This document shows, piece by piece, positions 1 to 12,099 of a DNA stretch of 64,000 nt. Position 1 is the first letter of the stretch. Each line of letters opens with the position of its first letter. The stretch lies in contig WPIO01000114.1 in the NCBI GenBank assembly GCA_009760855.2, positions 1 through 64,000 of the forward strand. Reading direction: 5' to 3'. Below the pieces are notes generated by a model. The model searched no databases. It was not told the DNA's origin and was given only the letters and a program-made list of their open reading frames with translations. This stretch comes from Cristatella mucedo (Eukaryota; Bryozoa; Phylactolaemata; Cristatellidae). Made by a program: the position numbers and the translations under genes.

Positions 1-60
1 ACTGAATTTTAAAATATTCAGAATGAAGACTGAATTTTTTTTATCGTAGTGACTGCTTGA

Positions 61-641
61 CAACCAACTATAACCACTTCTCGCCGACCTGCACTTGCTA
101 CCAGTCAGCAACTCATCAACTACAAAGTTTTGTCGCTCACTTTTAGGTCACTATATTCTTCGGCTCTATCCTAGCTCTCAGATATACTCCCCCATCTGGC
201 CGAGCATTGTACCACCTACTTTTCAGAATCCAACAGTTTACCACTACCTCGTACAAACCTCAAATCCTTTGGAGACCGGGCATTGGAATTCGTATGCTCT
301 GAAAGGTGAAACTCCCCACCGACTTGAGTCTGAGCATCCTGTGACTTGACCACATTTAAAACGAACTTAAAAACGCACCTATTTATGACAGCAATTAGTG
401 GGTCCCTGTGATTCTTCCTTCATGGGCTTACACGTGCTGACACTGCATGCTGCCACTAACCACATTTGCCTGCTTACCCTGTGCATGTAACCCCTAACCA
501 TGCTGTTCATGTCGTTTATCAAGCCTGATATTACTTACGGTTCAATCGCGTTTCCTTTTGCAGTATATGTAAAGAGCCTAGGAAGAGATTGAGTTCTCTG
601 AGGGCGCTTTATCAGTTGCATTATTATTATTATTATTATTA
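61..641 (+). mobile_element. LINE-A 3' end (5'-truncated)
   Basis: End of the reverse-transcriptase C-terminal region, then the 3' UTR and an ATT-repeat tail. The coding part is frameshifted: residues 1-84 of the 95-349 reading frame follow the LINE-A C-terminus out of register. The 3' UTR carries the family stem-loop and ends in ATT repeats at about 619-641. The first 60 bases of the window are AT-rich and unassigned. Confidence 0.8.
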
Positions 642-759
642 ATGAATCTTGGTCAGAAACTCCCACAAATTCACGGACACGATGTTGGTCTTACCCAGTA
701 GAGATTTATGTATATTATTCAAAGCATAAGCGCCTGTTGATATGCATTAGGCAGCCAAA

Positions 760-966
<207 letters not shown>

Positions 967-1019
967 GTCTCTTACTCACCCAACAATGAGAAAATAAGAA
1001 GAATACCGGAGTCGTTAGG

Positions 1020-1205
1020 CCACTTGAAGTAGTAAGTAGCCAAAAAGTAGTACCTCAGGATAGCTGGAAAGGATGTGCCATAGTCGGCAGTATAAGAGTA
1101 GATTTAGTTGTATAAGCATTGTGGAAGTGAATTCTACAGTGGAGGGTCTGCTTAGCAGAATCTTCTATTACCAACAGCCTATCAGTAGAGGTATAGAATA
1201 GGTAA
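1020..1205 (-). mobile_element. LINE-B C-terminal fragment
   Basis: Antisense match to the LINE-B segment present at 51160-51300 (shared landmarks: the block around GATGTGCCATAGTCGGCAGT at about 1070 and the following 'valine-glycine-asparagine' coding part). No 3' tail is present, so it is truncated at both ends and degenerate. Confidence 0.6.
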
Positions 1206-1279
1206 TTCATTGCCATATGAAACCTGAGGGCGTGGGTAAGCTGGAACTACTGCAGTACTTCATCTCAACCCGAAATAGT

Positions 1280-2090
1280 GTCCCTCAGTTCCATGCAGAC
1301 CCTCAATGTCTACATTTAAGGAGGTCACTAGTGACCTCGTCATAAAGTTCTTCTCCCAATCACAGAAGACGACTAGTCTTCTGGACCATTTTCCCACCTG
1401 CCGGCTTCTATGATGCATTGATCTACCACTGCCATGAGTAAGTAACATTGCAACAAGTCCTGCACGAGCACGTCTCATCTAATCTGGACATCACTGGCAT
1501 TGCATTGCAATAGTTCAGGTCCAGTTACTATCACTGTATCAGACTCCAGCGTACCGATGTGAATGGACAAAGACCATCTGAGGAACCTCTGACGCATGAG
1601 GTACCTCAGGGATCTGTGCTTGGTCTTGCTCTTTTCACGGCTTATAGTCTCCCTCTTGCAAATGTTATGGCCGAGTGCAATCTAAGCTTTCACTTGCGTG
1701 CAGATGAGACTCAGTGGCACCTTTGCTTTGATCCCTCCCAGCCCTGTAGCACATCGAATTCTTTCGACTCCATTGCTGCATGTATTGACGACATCCCCAC
1801 ATTGATGGCACAAATCGTTCTTAAATTGAATGCTGACAAAATCAACTTACTAGTTAAGGGCAAACCAAGTGTGATTCAGATATTGGGCATTCCGAGGCTC
1901 GTTATCGGATCTGCCATCAGATTTTTTCTTTTGAATCTGGACGAAATCTAGGTTCAATATTCTAAGGTGACCTTTCATTAGACGACTACATCAGATTCAC
2001 CATTAATTCTGCCTACTTTCAGCTACATAACACTGCTAAACTTAGGGATTATTTAGACAGGGATACCACATCGATATTGGAAAATGCATT
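1280..2090 (+). mobile_element. LINE-A reverse-transcriptase fragment
   Basis: Sense fragment of the LINE-A RT. The best reading frame is 1559-1951, which begins at the NGQR segment after palm motif A, shows the PQGSVLG block (about residues 15-21), and has the catalytic YADD position degraded to RADE. The upstream part (1290-1450) matches the RT N-terminal segment, and an internal deletion separates the two. No 5' UTR or 3' tail is present. Confidence 0.75.
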
Positions 2091-2099
2091 TTGGATATA

Positions 2100-3240
2100 T
2101 GCATTTAACGTACGCTGAAAAGAGAAACACGATTCAATGGTAAGTAATATCGTGCTTGATAACCAACAAAAATAATGCGGTTAGGGGTTAAATGCACAGG
2201 GTCAGCATGCAAGTGTGGTTATTGGCAGCATGCACAGTGTCAGCATGCCTAAGCTCATAAAAGACGAGTGAAAGACACCCACTACATGCAGTCCTAAATA
2301 GATGTTTTTAAGTTCTTTTTCAATGCGGTCAAGTCAAGAGATGTTCTGACGAAAGTTGGGAGTGAGCTCTAGCCTCTGGAATATTACGTACTAAATGCAT
2401 GGACTTCAAAGGATTTGAGGTTTGTACGAGGTATGGATAAACTATTAGATTCCAAAAAGTGAGAGATGCTATGCTTGGCCCGGTTGGGGAGAACATCTGA
2501 GAGATAGGCTGGAGCCATAGAATTAGGTTATCTAAAAGTGAGCGACAAAACCTCGAGGTCGATCCCTTGCTTGACCGATAGCCAGTGCAGTTCAGCGAGA
2601 AGTGACGTGATGTGGCAGCTGCGAAGCTCGCGACAGACAAGGCTAGCTGCAATACCCACAGCAAATGAGTCTTAAGAATTCGATGAGGTCGAAGCCTGGT
2701 AGGGATCAAAGCAAAGGTACACTGAATGTCATCCAAATAAAAGTGAAAGCCTAGATTGTGCTTGGCAATAACATCGGCAAGAAAGATAGTATAAACCGTG
2801 AAAAGAACCGATGGACCTAGCACGATGCCCTGTGATAGCCCATACTTCAGAGGTACTTCGGATGATCTTTGTTCATTCATGTCAATACTCAGGATTATCC
2901 CACTGAGATAGGACCAGCATGGATACTTTATCCATATCTGCATTCCTTAGAAGTTCATTTTACACCCTATGTAATGCTGATTCTGTGTTGGGATTAGCTC
3001 TAAAGGCAGACGGGAACTTACTAGTAAGGTTTAAAGTTTCAAAATGTGGGTTCCGCTGCTCAGCCACGACTCGTTCCAGTAAATTTGGTAGGACTGGTAG
3101 AAGTGAGACAGGCAGTAGTTGCTGAAGTTCTCTGGGTGTAGTGTTGCTTTCTTGAGAAGCCGCCAGACTACAGCTTTTTGAAAGGAGATGTGACAAAACC
3201 TAAAGCTAATGACATATTAATGATGCTAGTTATGCATGGC
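2100..3240 (-). mobile_element. LINE-A copy with internal deletion (duplication copy A)
   Basis: Antisense LINE-A running from the 3' UTR (2100) to the RT N-terminal region (3240). Reading frames 2943-2329 and 3196-2960 carry RT palm and thumb sequence. The palm block reads LDDIQ, so the usual YADD is lost. Compared with 17048-18605 it lacks about 400 bp between palm and thumb. Both copies share the same junction with the flank (ATATATAATT at about 3245 and 18605), so this LINE-A predates the tandem duplication. Confidence 0.75.
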
Positions 3241-3926
3241 AAAATATATAATTGAGTATTGTCATCGTAAAAGCGATAGCCTATTCCATAGGCTAGAATT
3301 TCCTTTTCCTGATGTTAATCATAAATGGAGAACAGCAAAGAACCGAGGACGGACCCTTGTGAAACTCCTTAGGTGACTGGTTTGGTGGATGAGACTTGAC
3401 GACCACACGACACGATTTGATTTCCCTGGCCTGAGAGATCGATCGTCGTTCAAATTATTTGAGTAGGATGACGTGATCTGCACTGTGTAAGGCAGCTGAT
3501 TGATCTAGCAGAGCTAGGGTAGCTACGTTCTAGTCCTCGGAGCTCCATCAGTACTACTCTCCACTCTAGTCGATCGTTGTGCATGTGCTTGTGGCTACAA
3601 ACTAGTACTTGAAATGGTGTCCATAAGCAAGCAAGTGAATCTGAGGTGATGTTTCTGTTGGTGTGCTGATGAGAGATTAGAGTTACTTACTAACGATTGC
3701 ACACTAGAAATGAAGGTTCCAGAGTACTGCCAAGTATGTGCTCTCGAACAGTGTTTGCTAATAGCAACCTATACATACAACACGAAATCTGTATGATTAG
3801 AGATCATTTGACCATATACTAAGCTTAGTTCTTCAGCTAGTTAGTCCTTAATTCATTGATTGTATGTCTACATGAAGTACTTGATTGAAAAACTGTAGTA
3901 GTACAACGACGGTACCGCAATGATGT

Positions 3927-4126
3927 TTGTCAAAACGATCGTTTGCATTCGCAGCTTCAGCAAGCATACTAGAGTTCAAATTGAACATTGAAATGCTACT
4001 AATTTGCTGGCCAATAAACTTAAGAGCCAGCCACTGAGTCTTAGCCCGGGGGTAAGGTGCTGGCTCTTCATTACCAGGTCGCTTATTCGAAGACGGATGT
4101 CGAAAATCTTGGCAATATCTTCAGCT
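3927..4126. repeat. Perfect 200-bp repeat, copy A
   Basis: Identical base for base to 19819-20018, with single-base differences immediately outside (3926 T against A, 4127 T against G). The surrounding duplicated DNA differs every 10-20 bases. The stretch contains part of an open minus-strand frame (3976-4182) without a recognisable domain. Confidence 0.9.
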
Positions 4127-4714
4127 TCAAACGGCTGATAGCTGTTACCATTTCTAGCTTCGGTATGAAAAAGGTAGATCAAATAGCTAACCGATTTTTA
4201 ATCAGAGTGGCTATGGCATTCCAGCAGCTTGGGCTCTTTGCAATACGACCCTCTTTGCTGTTGCCCGACTTGACCACTTGGTCTTATGGTGCTTCGAGGC
4301 TTCTGCCTGAGCCAATGTAGTCGGCATGTTGGATAGCTGCCAGAGTAAACATAACCGACCGGAAGTTATCATTCACCTGCCTTTGGTAAGTAGTGAACAG
4401 GCATTTATATAATCGGCCGATAACTCATAACGGGAGAATACTACCTAGCTGATATAAATTTAAAGATGGTCAGCATGTCCATCCAATCAGTATGCACAAT
4501 TTAAAGCTGATTCCCTACCCAGCACTGCTAAATACAGTGATGTCACAAAATGAGATTTTGCTGTATCCTGTTGTAAGTAGGGCCGGCCTGCCAGCTACTA
4601 CAGCTGAAACTCAGGCCTACCTTACAAAATAAAATTGAAGTTTATTTCGTCCGAGATTTGTCACGGGTGCCGGCTAATTTCCAAATACAACCTGTAGTTT
4701 TCTACCAACATTTT

Positions 4715-4960
4715 ATTATTGCTACATTCCCAAAGCTCAACCTGGACGTAACACTAGAAAAACTCCAACGCAAGGAAGGGACTGGACAAGCATTCTAGGA
4801 GCTTTTTGGCATCAAATCTCATCGTAGGCCTTACATGAAACAAATATTAAAACTGACCGAGACGAAGGTAAGATTCAAGCTCTTAACGACCTGGTTCATG
4901 ACCCAGAAGTATTTTCTCGAAGTAGGCTGAGATCACCAGCTAGATCACTACCTTAACCTG
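4715..4960 (+). pseudogene. Coding-like remnant, copy A (unassigned)
   Basis: Partner of 20640-21056. The frame that reads through in copy B is broken here by an in-frame TAG (about 4797) and by one missing A at the MKG-equivalent position (about 4865). A 110-bp upstream part present in copy B is deleted. No family is recognised. Confidence 0.3.
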
Positions 4961-5104
4961 AAATGTTGACTTACTAGCCTGTACTCTCAACTTCCAAAAG
5001 AAACAACCTTATTTAGTCGAAGGTAGCCAAAAATCAAATGCCAGTCAATGGTTTACCCATGCTACTTTAGTATCGGCAGCTGCAACAGATCTAGGTGCAG
5101 TGTT

Positions 5105-5215
5105 GCCTATACACAGTGGTCGAAAGTGCTTGCCTAAGCAAGTTAAAAGTGAATGTAGTCTATGACGAAGGTCATGGGCTAGAGCCCCGTGGCATTTGTG
5201 AATTAATCGAATTGA
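5105..5215 (+). mobile_element. SINE-1 head fragment
   Basis: tRNA-like head with an A-box-like GTGGTCGAAAGTGC and a B-box-like segment GGTCATGGGCTAGAGCCCC (about 5168-5186), followed by a decayed tail. The same copy is present at 21650-21756 in the duplicate. Confidence 0.5.
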
Positions 5216-5221
5216 GATGAA

Positions 5222-5396
5222 AACATACTAGCTGACTTTAACGGCCTCTTTGTATAGCGTCAGAAGAGCCTTAAAGGCTACCACCACTGCTTGCAGTTGC
5301 AATAAACGATGGCAGCACTGCAGGATTCGAGTCCACAACCGCGGGACCGAGGTCACGAAAAGCAAAGCCTAACCTAGTGGGCCGTCACTGCTCTTA
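5222..5396 (-). mobile_element. SINE-2, copy A
   Basis: Antisense copy of the second SINE family. It has a tRNA-like head ending at 5396, a B-box-like GACTCGAATCC, a conserved body (GCAACTGCAAGCAGTGGTGG in sense) and a CAGCTAGTAT 3' segment. The orthologous insertion is at 21757-21926, so it predates the tandem duplication. Confidence 0.75.
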
Positions 5397-6524
5397 GGGT
5401 GCTATACAAATTAATTATAAGTGTATGTGTGAGCAGGTACCTACGTTTGTGTGTGCATTGCATATTTGCGTCTATTTGTGGCCATCCAACGACAAGGCAA
5501 TACAAGGCGCATCATTGGAAATGAACGACCTTCGAAATAACAGAGTGGTTGAGAGAAGCCTGACCTGCGACCAATGAAGACTCTGAGAAGTCTGAGCCAG
5601 CCTTGAGGGCCAATCGCAACCTGCTGAGTAGGCAAGGGGCAACAAAAAAGTAGCGATTCCAGGACTACAATTTCAGCAGATTCGAGTCATTTAGGCAGCA
5701 ATCAAAAATTGAGCTGCATGCCGTGCACTAGCACCGCATACACAGCACAGCCTGCATCACGACCTACTTTTTGATAGCTTGAATCCGATGAGCATTTCAG
5801 TTGAAGACATTCCGGTTGACCACTTCTACTGCCCGAGCTTCAGGCACCTACAATAATAGTAGCTAGTAATAGGTGCTTGAACTGCTACTTTAGCTTGCAC
5901 CAAGTATACTAAAAGGATAATCGTACCTGTTAACTATAGGGAAGTGTACCAAGAGATTTAAAGAGACCCGTGACTCACTTACTTAGCTACAAGCTGAGGG
6001 CAACACCAGAGCGAGCAATCAATGCGGCTCTAAAGCATAGTAGTAAAATAGAAACCGGAGCCCCTTTAAAAGCAAGAGGTGAAAGCTTGCAAACAAATGC
6101 TCGGCCGTCGTCAACAAAACCAATACAGTCAAAGCAAAGCCTAAACACTGTTACAGCAACGAGAAAGAAACAGTATACCAACTAGGTCATGAATGCCTCC
6201 TGCATGTGCTCAGGACCGTGGCAGGGCAGACCAGTGGAGCACAGGACACACAAACATTTGAATATGGAATGCGGTAGGTAGAATAATTGAGCTAAATTGG
6301 AGGAGCTACAGCATGGATGAAAGCACACAGTAGCAGCACAGCTGAGTGTTGGGGCTGGGACGGAGCCAGAGCTGAGCCCTGCACAGGTCAGATGAGCATC
6401 TTATGAGCTGCCACTGCTTTCAAACGCCTACTCCGGGAGGTAAAGGATTTCAGGGGACACTATGTAATGTAATGTAATGTATCTCCATCTGTAACTCCAC
6501 AAAGTCATAAAGACCATGTGGGTA

Positions 6525-7097
6525 TTACACAGGAGAGTTTTGTATAGGGCACTCACTGCCTAAGCTGTTTTCGGTAGGAATTCGGTAGCCAACAGACTTC
6601 GCCTCACTCAACAAAGAGTAAGTGTGAAGCATAGCCGAGTCAAGAGAGAAGTAGAGGTAATGAGTAGTATGGAAGTAGCAGCTCAGGACCCCTGAAAAGG
6701 ATGAGCCATAGTAGGCAGTACGAGAGTAGTTGTCGTTTAGTAGGAATTGTAGAAGCAAGTTCCACAATCTAAGACCTGCAGAGATAATGCTTCTGTCGCC
6801 AACAAACTTTAAGAGGAGGAACGGAACAGCTAATTTATTCTCCACACTGGACCTGAGGGAGCGAACAGGCTGAAACTGATACAGCAGTTCAGATAGGTAC
6901 AAAGAAGCCAAGGCGTGGCAGGCCTTGTGGGTCAGCATAAGAACTTTGCTCTGTATCAGTTGCTCCAACGGCATCCATCCTAACTCTTTTAGCAAAAGAG
7001 ACACGTGCTCAAACCTCTGGGACTTGAAGACCAGCCTTGTAGCCATATTTATAGTCAGCTGTAGTGGTCTAGTAGCTTTCTTTGATAGCCCAGCCAA
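6525..7097 (-). pseudogene. LINE-B RT thumb / C-terminal region
   Basis: A 190-codon frame. The family-typical LLKELGWMPLEQ block lies near residue 36, followed by a Leu-rich C-terminus. Paralogues of the same part are at 15315-15554 (-), 35735-36484 (+), 51019-51561 (-) and 63150-63505 (+). Confidence 0.7.
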
Positions 7098-7271
7098 AAG
7101 GGAATAACAATAATCAAGCCGAGACCGAACTAAGGAGCTAGTTAACTCTTTTACAAGTAATTGTGGGAGACAGCTCCAGATCTTGGATAGGGATCGGACG
7201 TGATAGCTAGCTGTAGAAGCAGTCTTCTGAATGAAGCTTTTAAAGTTGAGGCCGCTGTCGAAAACGACACC

Positions 7272-7718
7272 TTAATTTCGAGCCCCTAGTGACGGTCGCA
7301 CAAAAGCATCACCTATTAGAAGACCAAAGCCTTTCAATCTAGCTACAGGCTTAGGATCTCCTATGAGCAGCAGTTCAGTTTTATCATAATTTAATTTCAG
7401 AAAATTTTCCGACATCCAGGATCGAATATCGGCAAGGCACGCATTCAGTTTCTCAGTTGCTGCAGCAGATTCTGACGGTTTGAATGACAAATACAACTGA
7501 TTATTGTCAGCATAAAAGTTATATCTTATTTCGTGGGCCTTAATCACTTTTCCCAGAGGTTGTGTGTAAATGTAGAACAGCAAGGGATCAAGTACAGACA
7601 CTTGAGGGGACTCCACAAGTGACCCTTCTTGTGTGTGAGACCTGACCCCAACACGACACGGATTGACCACGATCAGACAAGTACGATTTATACCATGCCA
7701 GTGCTTCGTCTGCCACAC
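7272..7718 (-). pseudogene. LINE-B reverse-transcriptase palm
   Basis: 148 codons covering the RT palm. The catalytic block reads FYADNNQLYLSF near residues 68-79, so the second Asp of YADD is Asn here, and the GVPQGS block reads SPQVSV. The sequence upstream (7740-8040) continues the RT in other frames. The copy is inactive. Confidence 0.7.
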
Positions 7719-8312
7719 CGATCGTTGTTCTCAGTCGTTAAGGCAGAACATCGTGATCAATGGTGTCAAAGGCAGCAGACAGATCTAGCAGAACTTAGGC
7801 AGTGACATTCCTGTCGTGGTTGCCAAGTAGAATGTCATCGTTTAAACGGAGGAATGCAGATTCAGTGAAGTGCTGACTCTTGAACCCTGATTGAAATGTT
7901 TCTAACATTTCATGATTTTCAATATGTCTAACCAGGTGCTCAGCAACAATTTTTTCAAGAATCTTTGACAAGAAAGAAAGATGGGAAACTGGGTGATAGT
8001 TTAAAAGGACTTATGTGTCTAATCCCGGCTTTTTGAGTATGGGTCGAACGAATTCCGATTTGAAGGACTAGGGGACGACCCTTTTTCCCAGAGAATCATT
8101 ACAAATGTTAGTTATGGTAGGGCTAAGTTGGTCTGCTAGAGAAGACCACAGAGATGAAGGTATAGGGTCTTCAGGAGACGAGCTCTTTTTGCTAGACCTA
8201 ATTAAGGTAGCCACATAGCATTCAGAAACCTAGAAGAACCTTTTAAAGAAGGTCAAAGGTTTTGGAACCGCGATTGCTTTAGTCTTAGGGGGCTTCTTGA
8301 AGGCTCGAATGC

Positions 8313-8976
8313 TTACAATTTTTCAGTAAAGAAGGCTGACAACTTTTCGGCTGAGTCCTTAATATCTGGGGAGTCAGACCTCTCAGTATTGGTCAGTAAA
8401 TGGTTCGCAGTCTTATAAATCGGTTTAGGGTCCGACTGGCAGGAATTCAGCTTTTGGATAAAAAAAGAAGCTGTTTTTTTAAGCTTTCGGGTGTAAACTC
8501 GACGGAAGTCTTTGAAATTGACTAGATCTGCATCAGACCCCGATTTCTTGAAACGACGTTCAAGCCTGAGCCTAACCTTGCGCATCTTTACAATTTTTTT
8601 TAAATTGAAAGCTATCTCTACGACTTTGAACACGGAAAGAATGAACGGGAGCATGTTTGTCAAGAGCACTACTGAGTCCCATGTTCATAGCGTCAGTGAG
8701 GGTATCGAAGCTTCTGGTCGAGTCCTAATGCAGATCAAGAAGAACTGCATCACAACAAGATTTCAAAAACGTGTCTGTGTCAATGCTTTGTAAGTTACGT
8801 CGTTGGACAAGTTTGGCATTACCCCTCATGTACAAGGCAGCAGGAACGGTAAACGAGACCGAACGATAATCTGAGAGGGTCAGAGGGCACACCAAACGGT
8901 GAGTGGGGAGGACCTCCTTAGTGATCACGTGATCTAGAATGTGGCTACTGATGTGGGTGGTAATGTGTTGGACCAA
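8313..8976 (-). pseudogene. LINE-B linker / RT N-terminal remnant
   Basis: Two open pieces, 8976-8725 and 8669-8313, in different frames. The first covers the end of the endonuclease region. The second is Lys/Arg-rich (KMRKVRLRLERRFKK) and ends in the FFTEKL segment that precedes the RT domain in CR1/L2 elements. They link the endonuclease to the palm of the same element. Confidence 0.55.
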
Positions 8977-9058
8977 ACCAAAATTCTCCAGACAGTCAAG
9001 AAATGAGCAGACCTGGCTGTTGCTAGGGTTGTCAACGTGAATCTCCTACAATCAGTAC

Positions 9059-9820
9059 CTACCTGTCACACACAAATATTTTAGCCAGGAACTCTGAAAA
9101 CTCCTCCATAAACAAGCTTAGACAGCCAGGAGGCCGGTATATCACAACAGTGAGAGGCATTGTCTTTGATGAAGACCTGATAGCGACCGATTCAAACGAT
9201 GACCCATGCGAGAAACTGCACATTTTATAGCCAAACGATTTGCGAACAACAATTGCAACCCCGCCGCCAACCTTGTCAGAACGCATGGACTGATAGAATG
9301 AGAACCCGGGTGGGGTGGTCTGGGAAATACAGCTACTGGAGCAAGGCGTCATCCAGGTTTCGGTAAGCAGAAATGCATCTAGCTTCTCCTGGACCACCTG
9401 ATCGCGGATAAGTAGCCCCTTGGTTTTTAGCGAGCGGACATTTAGTAGGCGGAATGTAAGAGGCTGTCCATCAACTGGGCGACGGCGATGAAGTTGCTTG
9501 TATTCTCCTCCGTTTGCGTCCAGCCAGGCGGACGCGAGCTCTTCAAATTTGAATTGGACCTTGGCAACGGCCGTCAGACGACGTTTCACAACGTGCGGGG
9601 CTACGTCTCGTGAGCTACTACCGCAACAAGTACTATTCAGCGCTTTAAACTTACGGGTCGTAGGTTTGATAGCCGAGCTGTTGATAGGGCGAACGAAAGA
9701 TGCAGGAAGGTTCTCACTGACCCACCGGAGAAGGCCAACCGGTAGGTATTGACCAATTGCGACATCGCACCTCAAGCTAAGCGGGTCGTCTTTTGTGCGG
9801 CATATTCGAGGACAGCTCAT
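9059..9820 (-). pseudogene. LINE-B APE-type endonuclease N-terminal half
   Basis: This 253-codon open frame starts at an ATG. A basic N-terminal region of about 115 residues precedes the endonuclease. The endonuclease motifs seen are LLNVRSL (about 125-131), LTETWM (about 152-157), GGGVAIVVR (about 185-193) and VVIYRPPG (about 225-232), the usual order for CR1/L2-type APE endonucleases that nick target DNA for retrotransposition. The frame ends before the GDFN and SDH motifs, so the domain is incomplete. Confidence 0.75.
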
Positions 9821-9899
9821 AAATAGTCAAAGTGAAGATAGCAGCGTACTATCCGAATGTATCGCGGGGAACTCAGGTAAAGGTCCACACCGCGCTGGG

Positions 9900-10041
9900 A
9901 GATAAAGAGTAAATAGGGAAACGGCAGCTTCCTTGAGGTCGCTCGGCGAATGAATACCAGAATGCAATACCTCAGCTCAGCTGCCGAGACCAGTAGGTGA
10001 TTACGTCCAATTCACAGAGACACTATCTCAGGGACGGCCAT
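9900..10041. other. Duplication copy A between two insertions
   Basis: This stretch matches 26750-26900 closely. LINE-B lies on its left and the MULE insertion on its right. Neither insertion is present in the partner, which gives precise insertion points. Confidence 0.75.
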
Positions 10042-10966
10042 GTCAACATCACCTCAGGCGGCGTCCCCCGGATGACTGTAAAGCTATAGCATAACCGCGG
10101 GCTGGGAAAGCGTCAAGCAACTGTTGCTATGGAGGTTGACCTCTGAGCCGGATGCTTACCGCCCATCCACATCCACTTCCGACCTCTTGCATCCACCGCC
10201 ATTTCACGTAGCACGTTGGACATTCTCCCACAAGCTTCCAGGTTGAGTGGTACAATGCAACGCTCGCGTCGTTCTTCAACTATTGGGCAGTGCATGGCTG
10301 GTGCTGTGAGTGCAGGCCGTGATGTAACTCGAGTAAATGAAGGAGTTTCGGTGAGTACCGTAGGGGAATCTAGCGGCCCCCTGAAACGTGGACGACCGCT
10401 CGTAAGGCCGTTGCCGGTTAGACCCGCGGGTGCTGTCGCCACGCCCACACCCAAAAAATTTCGGATAGTGAAAGACAAAGAAGAGAAAGAGTGTGACAAT
10501 TTTCTGTTCGGAAACCGTATTTTTATGTTGCCACACTGGCAACGGCGTTGATGGCTTACGCTCGGTGCCCGGCTTGTAATAGCCAAGTCTATTGCAGGGA
10601 AACGGACTTAGTGGGTCTTGCGATTGCGCTTGTACTTTGAGATGTAGTAGCTGCATTTGCGAAAATAGTAAGATTAACATGCCTTTCTATTTGTCTCCTA
10701 GCAGGGAAAAGATGAAAGCCTTGCGAGCAGGAAATGAAGAAGGCAGCGAGAAGAAAAAGGTTGCCAAGAAAGGTCGTGTAAGGTCGACAGAGACCTGAGC
10801 TGCCCCTGAACGTTCAGGCAATTTATGCTGCTAGGAGCGCTGGGCTAGGAAGAGCAGGGACTGAAAGGCCTTTTTGGGTTGCTAGATTTGCCTCCCCCAT
10901 CCCTGCTAAACGCTACACCGAATGTGTGAAAGCAATTGCAGCTGCAGCTACGAAAGAGGCTGAACT

Positions 10967-11443
10967 ATGGTGATATGTAGAATGGTGAGAGCTGTAGAAG
11001 GGGAGAAGGCTTTGGCTAACTCGTGTGATATAACCATCGCCGTCGATGGTACGTGGAGGACCCGTGGCTTTAAAGCTAACCACGGGGTTGCAACAGTCAC
11101 TTCCCTTAAAACAGGAAAAGTACTAGATGCAGAAGTGCTCAGCTTATCATGCAAGGCTTGTACAGCTAGTAAGCGAGGAGACCATTACTGCGATAAAAAT
11201 TTCAGTGGCACAAGTGGTGCAACGGAACGGGAAGGGGTGAAACGTATGTTTAAACGCTCGCTAGAAACCCGTGGTGCACGGTATGTTAGGTATCTTGGGG
11301 ATGGTGATTCCAAAGCTTGGGAAAGTGTAAGGAAAGCCAAACCGTATGGAGAGACAGAAATAACAAAACTTGAGTGTATAGCGCATGTCAGTAAGAGGCT
11401 GGACACTGCTTTGCGAAACCTGAAAACAAAGAAAGCGAAATAG
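10967..11443 (+). pseudogene. MULE transposase core, largest open piece
   Basis: 158 codons with the first two catalytic acids. Residue 27 is the Asp of DGTW and residue 112 the Asp of LGDGDSK. Between them is a Cys/His pattern (C62, C65, H73, C75) typical of this domain, and IAHVSKRL follows. The frame begins in register with the upstream part only after a shift at 10960-10973. Confidence 0.85.
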
Positions 11444-11712
11444 CCAGAGGTTAAGATTGGGTTCGGTGGACAGGGTGGGCTAACTGGCCAAATAGCTAGT
11501 AGGTTGCAGCAACACTTTGCCCGTGTGGTGAGAGAGAATACAAATAATCTAGAAGGCTTGAGGAAGGATGTATGGAAACCTATTTACCATACTTTCTCCA
11601 CTAATCAGGAGCCAGATCACAGGTTCTGTACGACAGGTGAGTCGTCTGAATGTTCCTATCAGAAAGCTGTAGCAACTAATACGGTTTATGACCCTACAAA
11701 ATAAGACATTGC

Positions 11713-11874
11713 ATGCTAAAACCGGGGATAAAACAAGCCGTAAAGGATGTGTATGAGGACAGACTACACGAGGACCTAAAAAAATGTTTGCATGGTCACA
11801 CCCAAAATCATAATGAGTCCCTCCATAACCTAATCTGGACCGAGGTTCGACAGACTGAATATACCGGAGGCTTC
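11713..11874 (+). pseudogene. MULE transposase segment with third catalytic Glu
   Basis: A 54-codon piece too short for routine ORF lists. It reads KKCLHGHTQNHNESLHNLIW from about residue 23. The Glu of NES (11815-11817) is in the position expected for the third acid of the DDE triad. A TAG at 11875 separates it from the same-frame continuation, which runs to 12099. Confidence 0.75.
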
Positions 11875-12099
11875 TAGTCACCAGTTCTAATGGCACTGGC
11901 TGATGCCTGTTTGCAGAAGAATGTAGGGGTGTGTGGTCCTATCCCAGCGTTCACAAGGTTAGGCATTCCTGTGGGAAGGTATATGAGGTTGTTCATGAAG
12001 GATTACGACAGAAAATCCAAGAAAGCTGATGTAGCAAAGGCAAAATACAGCCTCAAGAACAAAGGTGCACGTAGGAAGCCTGGACAAAGGCAAAACTAG

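Larger units (their letters stand above)
3241..6462. other. Tandem duplication copy A, proximal unique segment
   Basis: This segment is collinear with 19153-22565 plus 25669-25980 and 26625-26745, at roughly 90% identity by eye. It includes a 200-bp island with no differences (3927-4126 against 19819-20018). Apart from the SINEs listed below and a coding-like remnant at 4720-4900, no gene is recognised. The short frames 3976-4182 (-), 4057-4320 (+) and 5970-6185 (+) have no recognisable domain. Confidence 0.7.
6463..9899 (-). mobile_element. LINE-B, near full length, decayed
   Basis: About 3.4 kb in antisense. The 3' end at 6463 carries ACATT repeats (sense), and the 5' end is close to 9899. 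Both ends are defined by comparison with the uninterrupted paralogue around 26750. In sense order it carries an endonuclease (9820-9059), a linker with the RT N-terminal region (8976-8313), the RT palm (7718-7272) and a thumb/C-terminal region (7097-6525). Frames shift repeatedly, so it cannot encode a full protein. No clear target-site duplication is left. Confidence 0.8.
10216..12099 (+). pseudogene. MULE transposase (Mutator-like domain), frameshifted
   Basis: A cut-and-paste transposase of the invertebrate Mutator-like domain type. Order: a basic N-terminal region (10216-10551); a zinc-ribbon-like pair, CPAC (10566-10577, next frame) and CSSC (10643-10654, a third frame); a small helical segment (10800-10970) with YAARSAGLGRAG; then the DDE core. 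The core shows DGTW with the first Asp at 11045-11047, GDGDS with the second at 11300-11302, and NES with the Glu at 11815-11817. At least four frameshifts and TAG stops at 11441 and 11875 interrupt it. The catalytic triad is therefore present but spread over several frames. The family assignment is strong and activity is not expected. Confidence 0.85.

Noticed and set aside
4881-4886. GTAAG-type splice donor after the coding-like relic (4867-4872 and 20857-20863)
   Set aside because: Copy B stays readable through the site and no acceptor or second exon can be shown.
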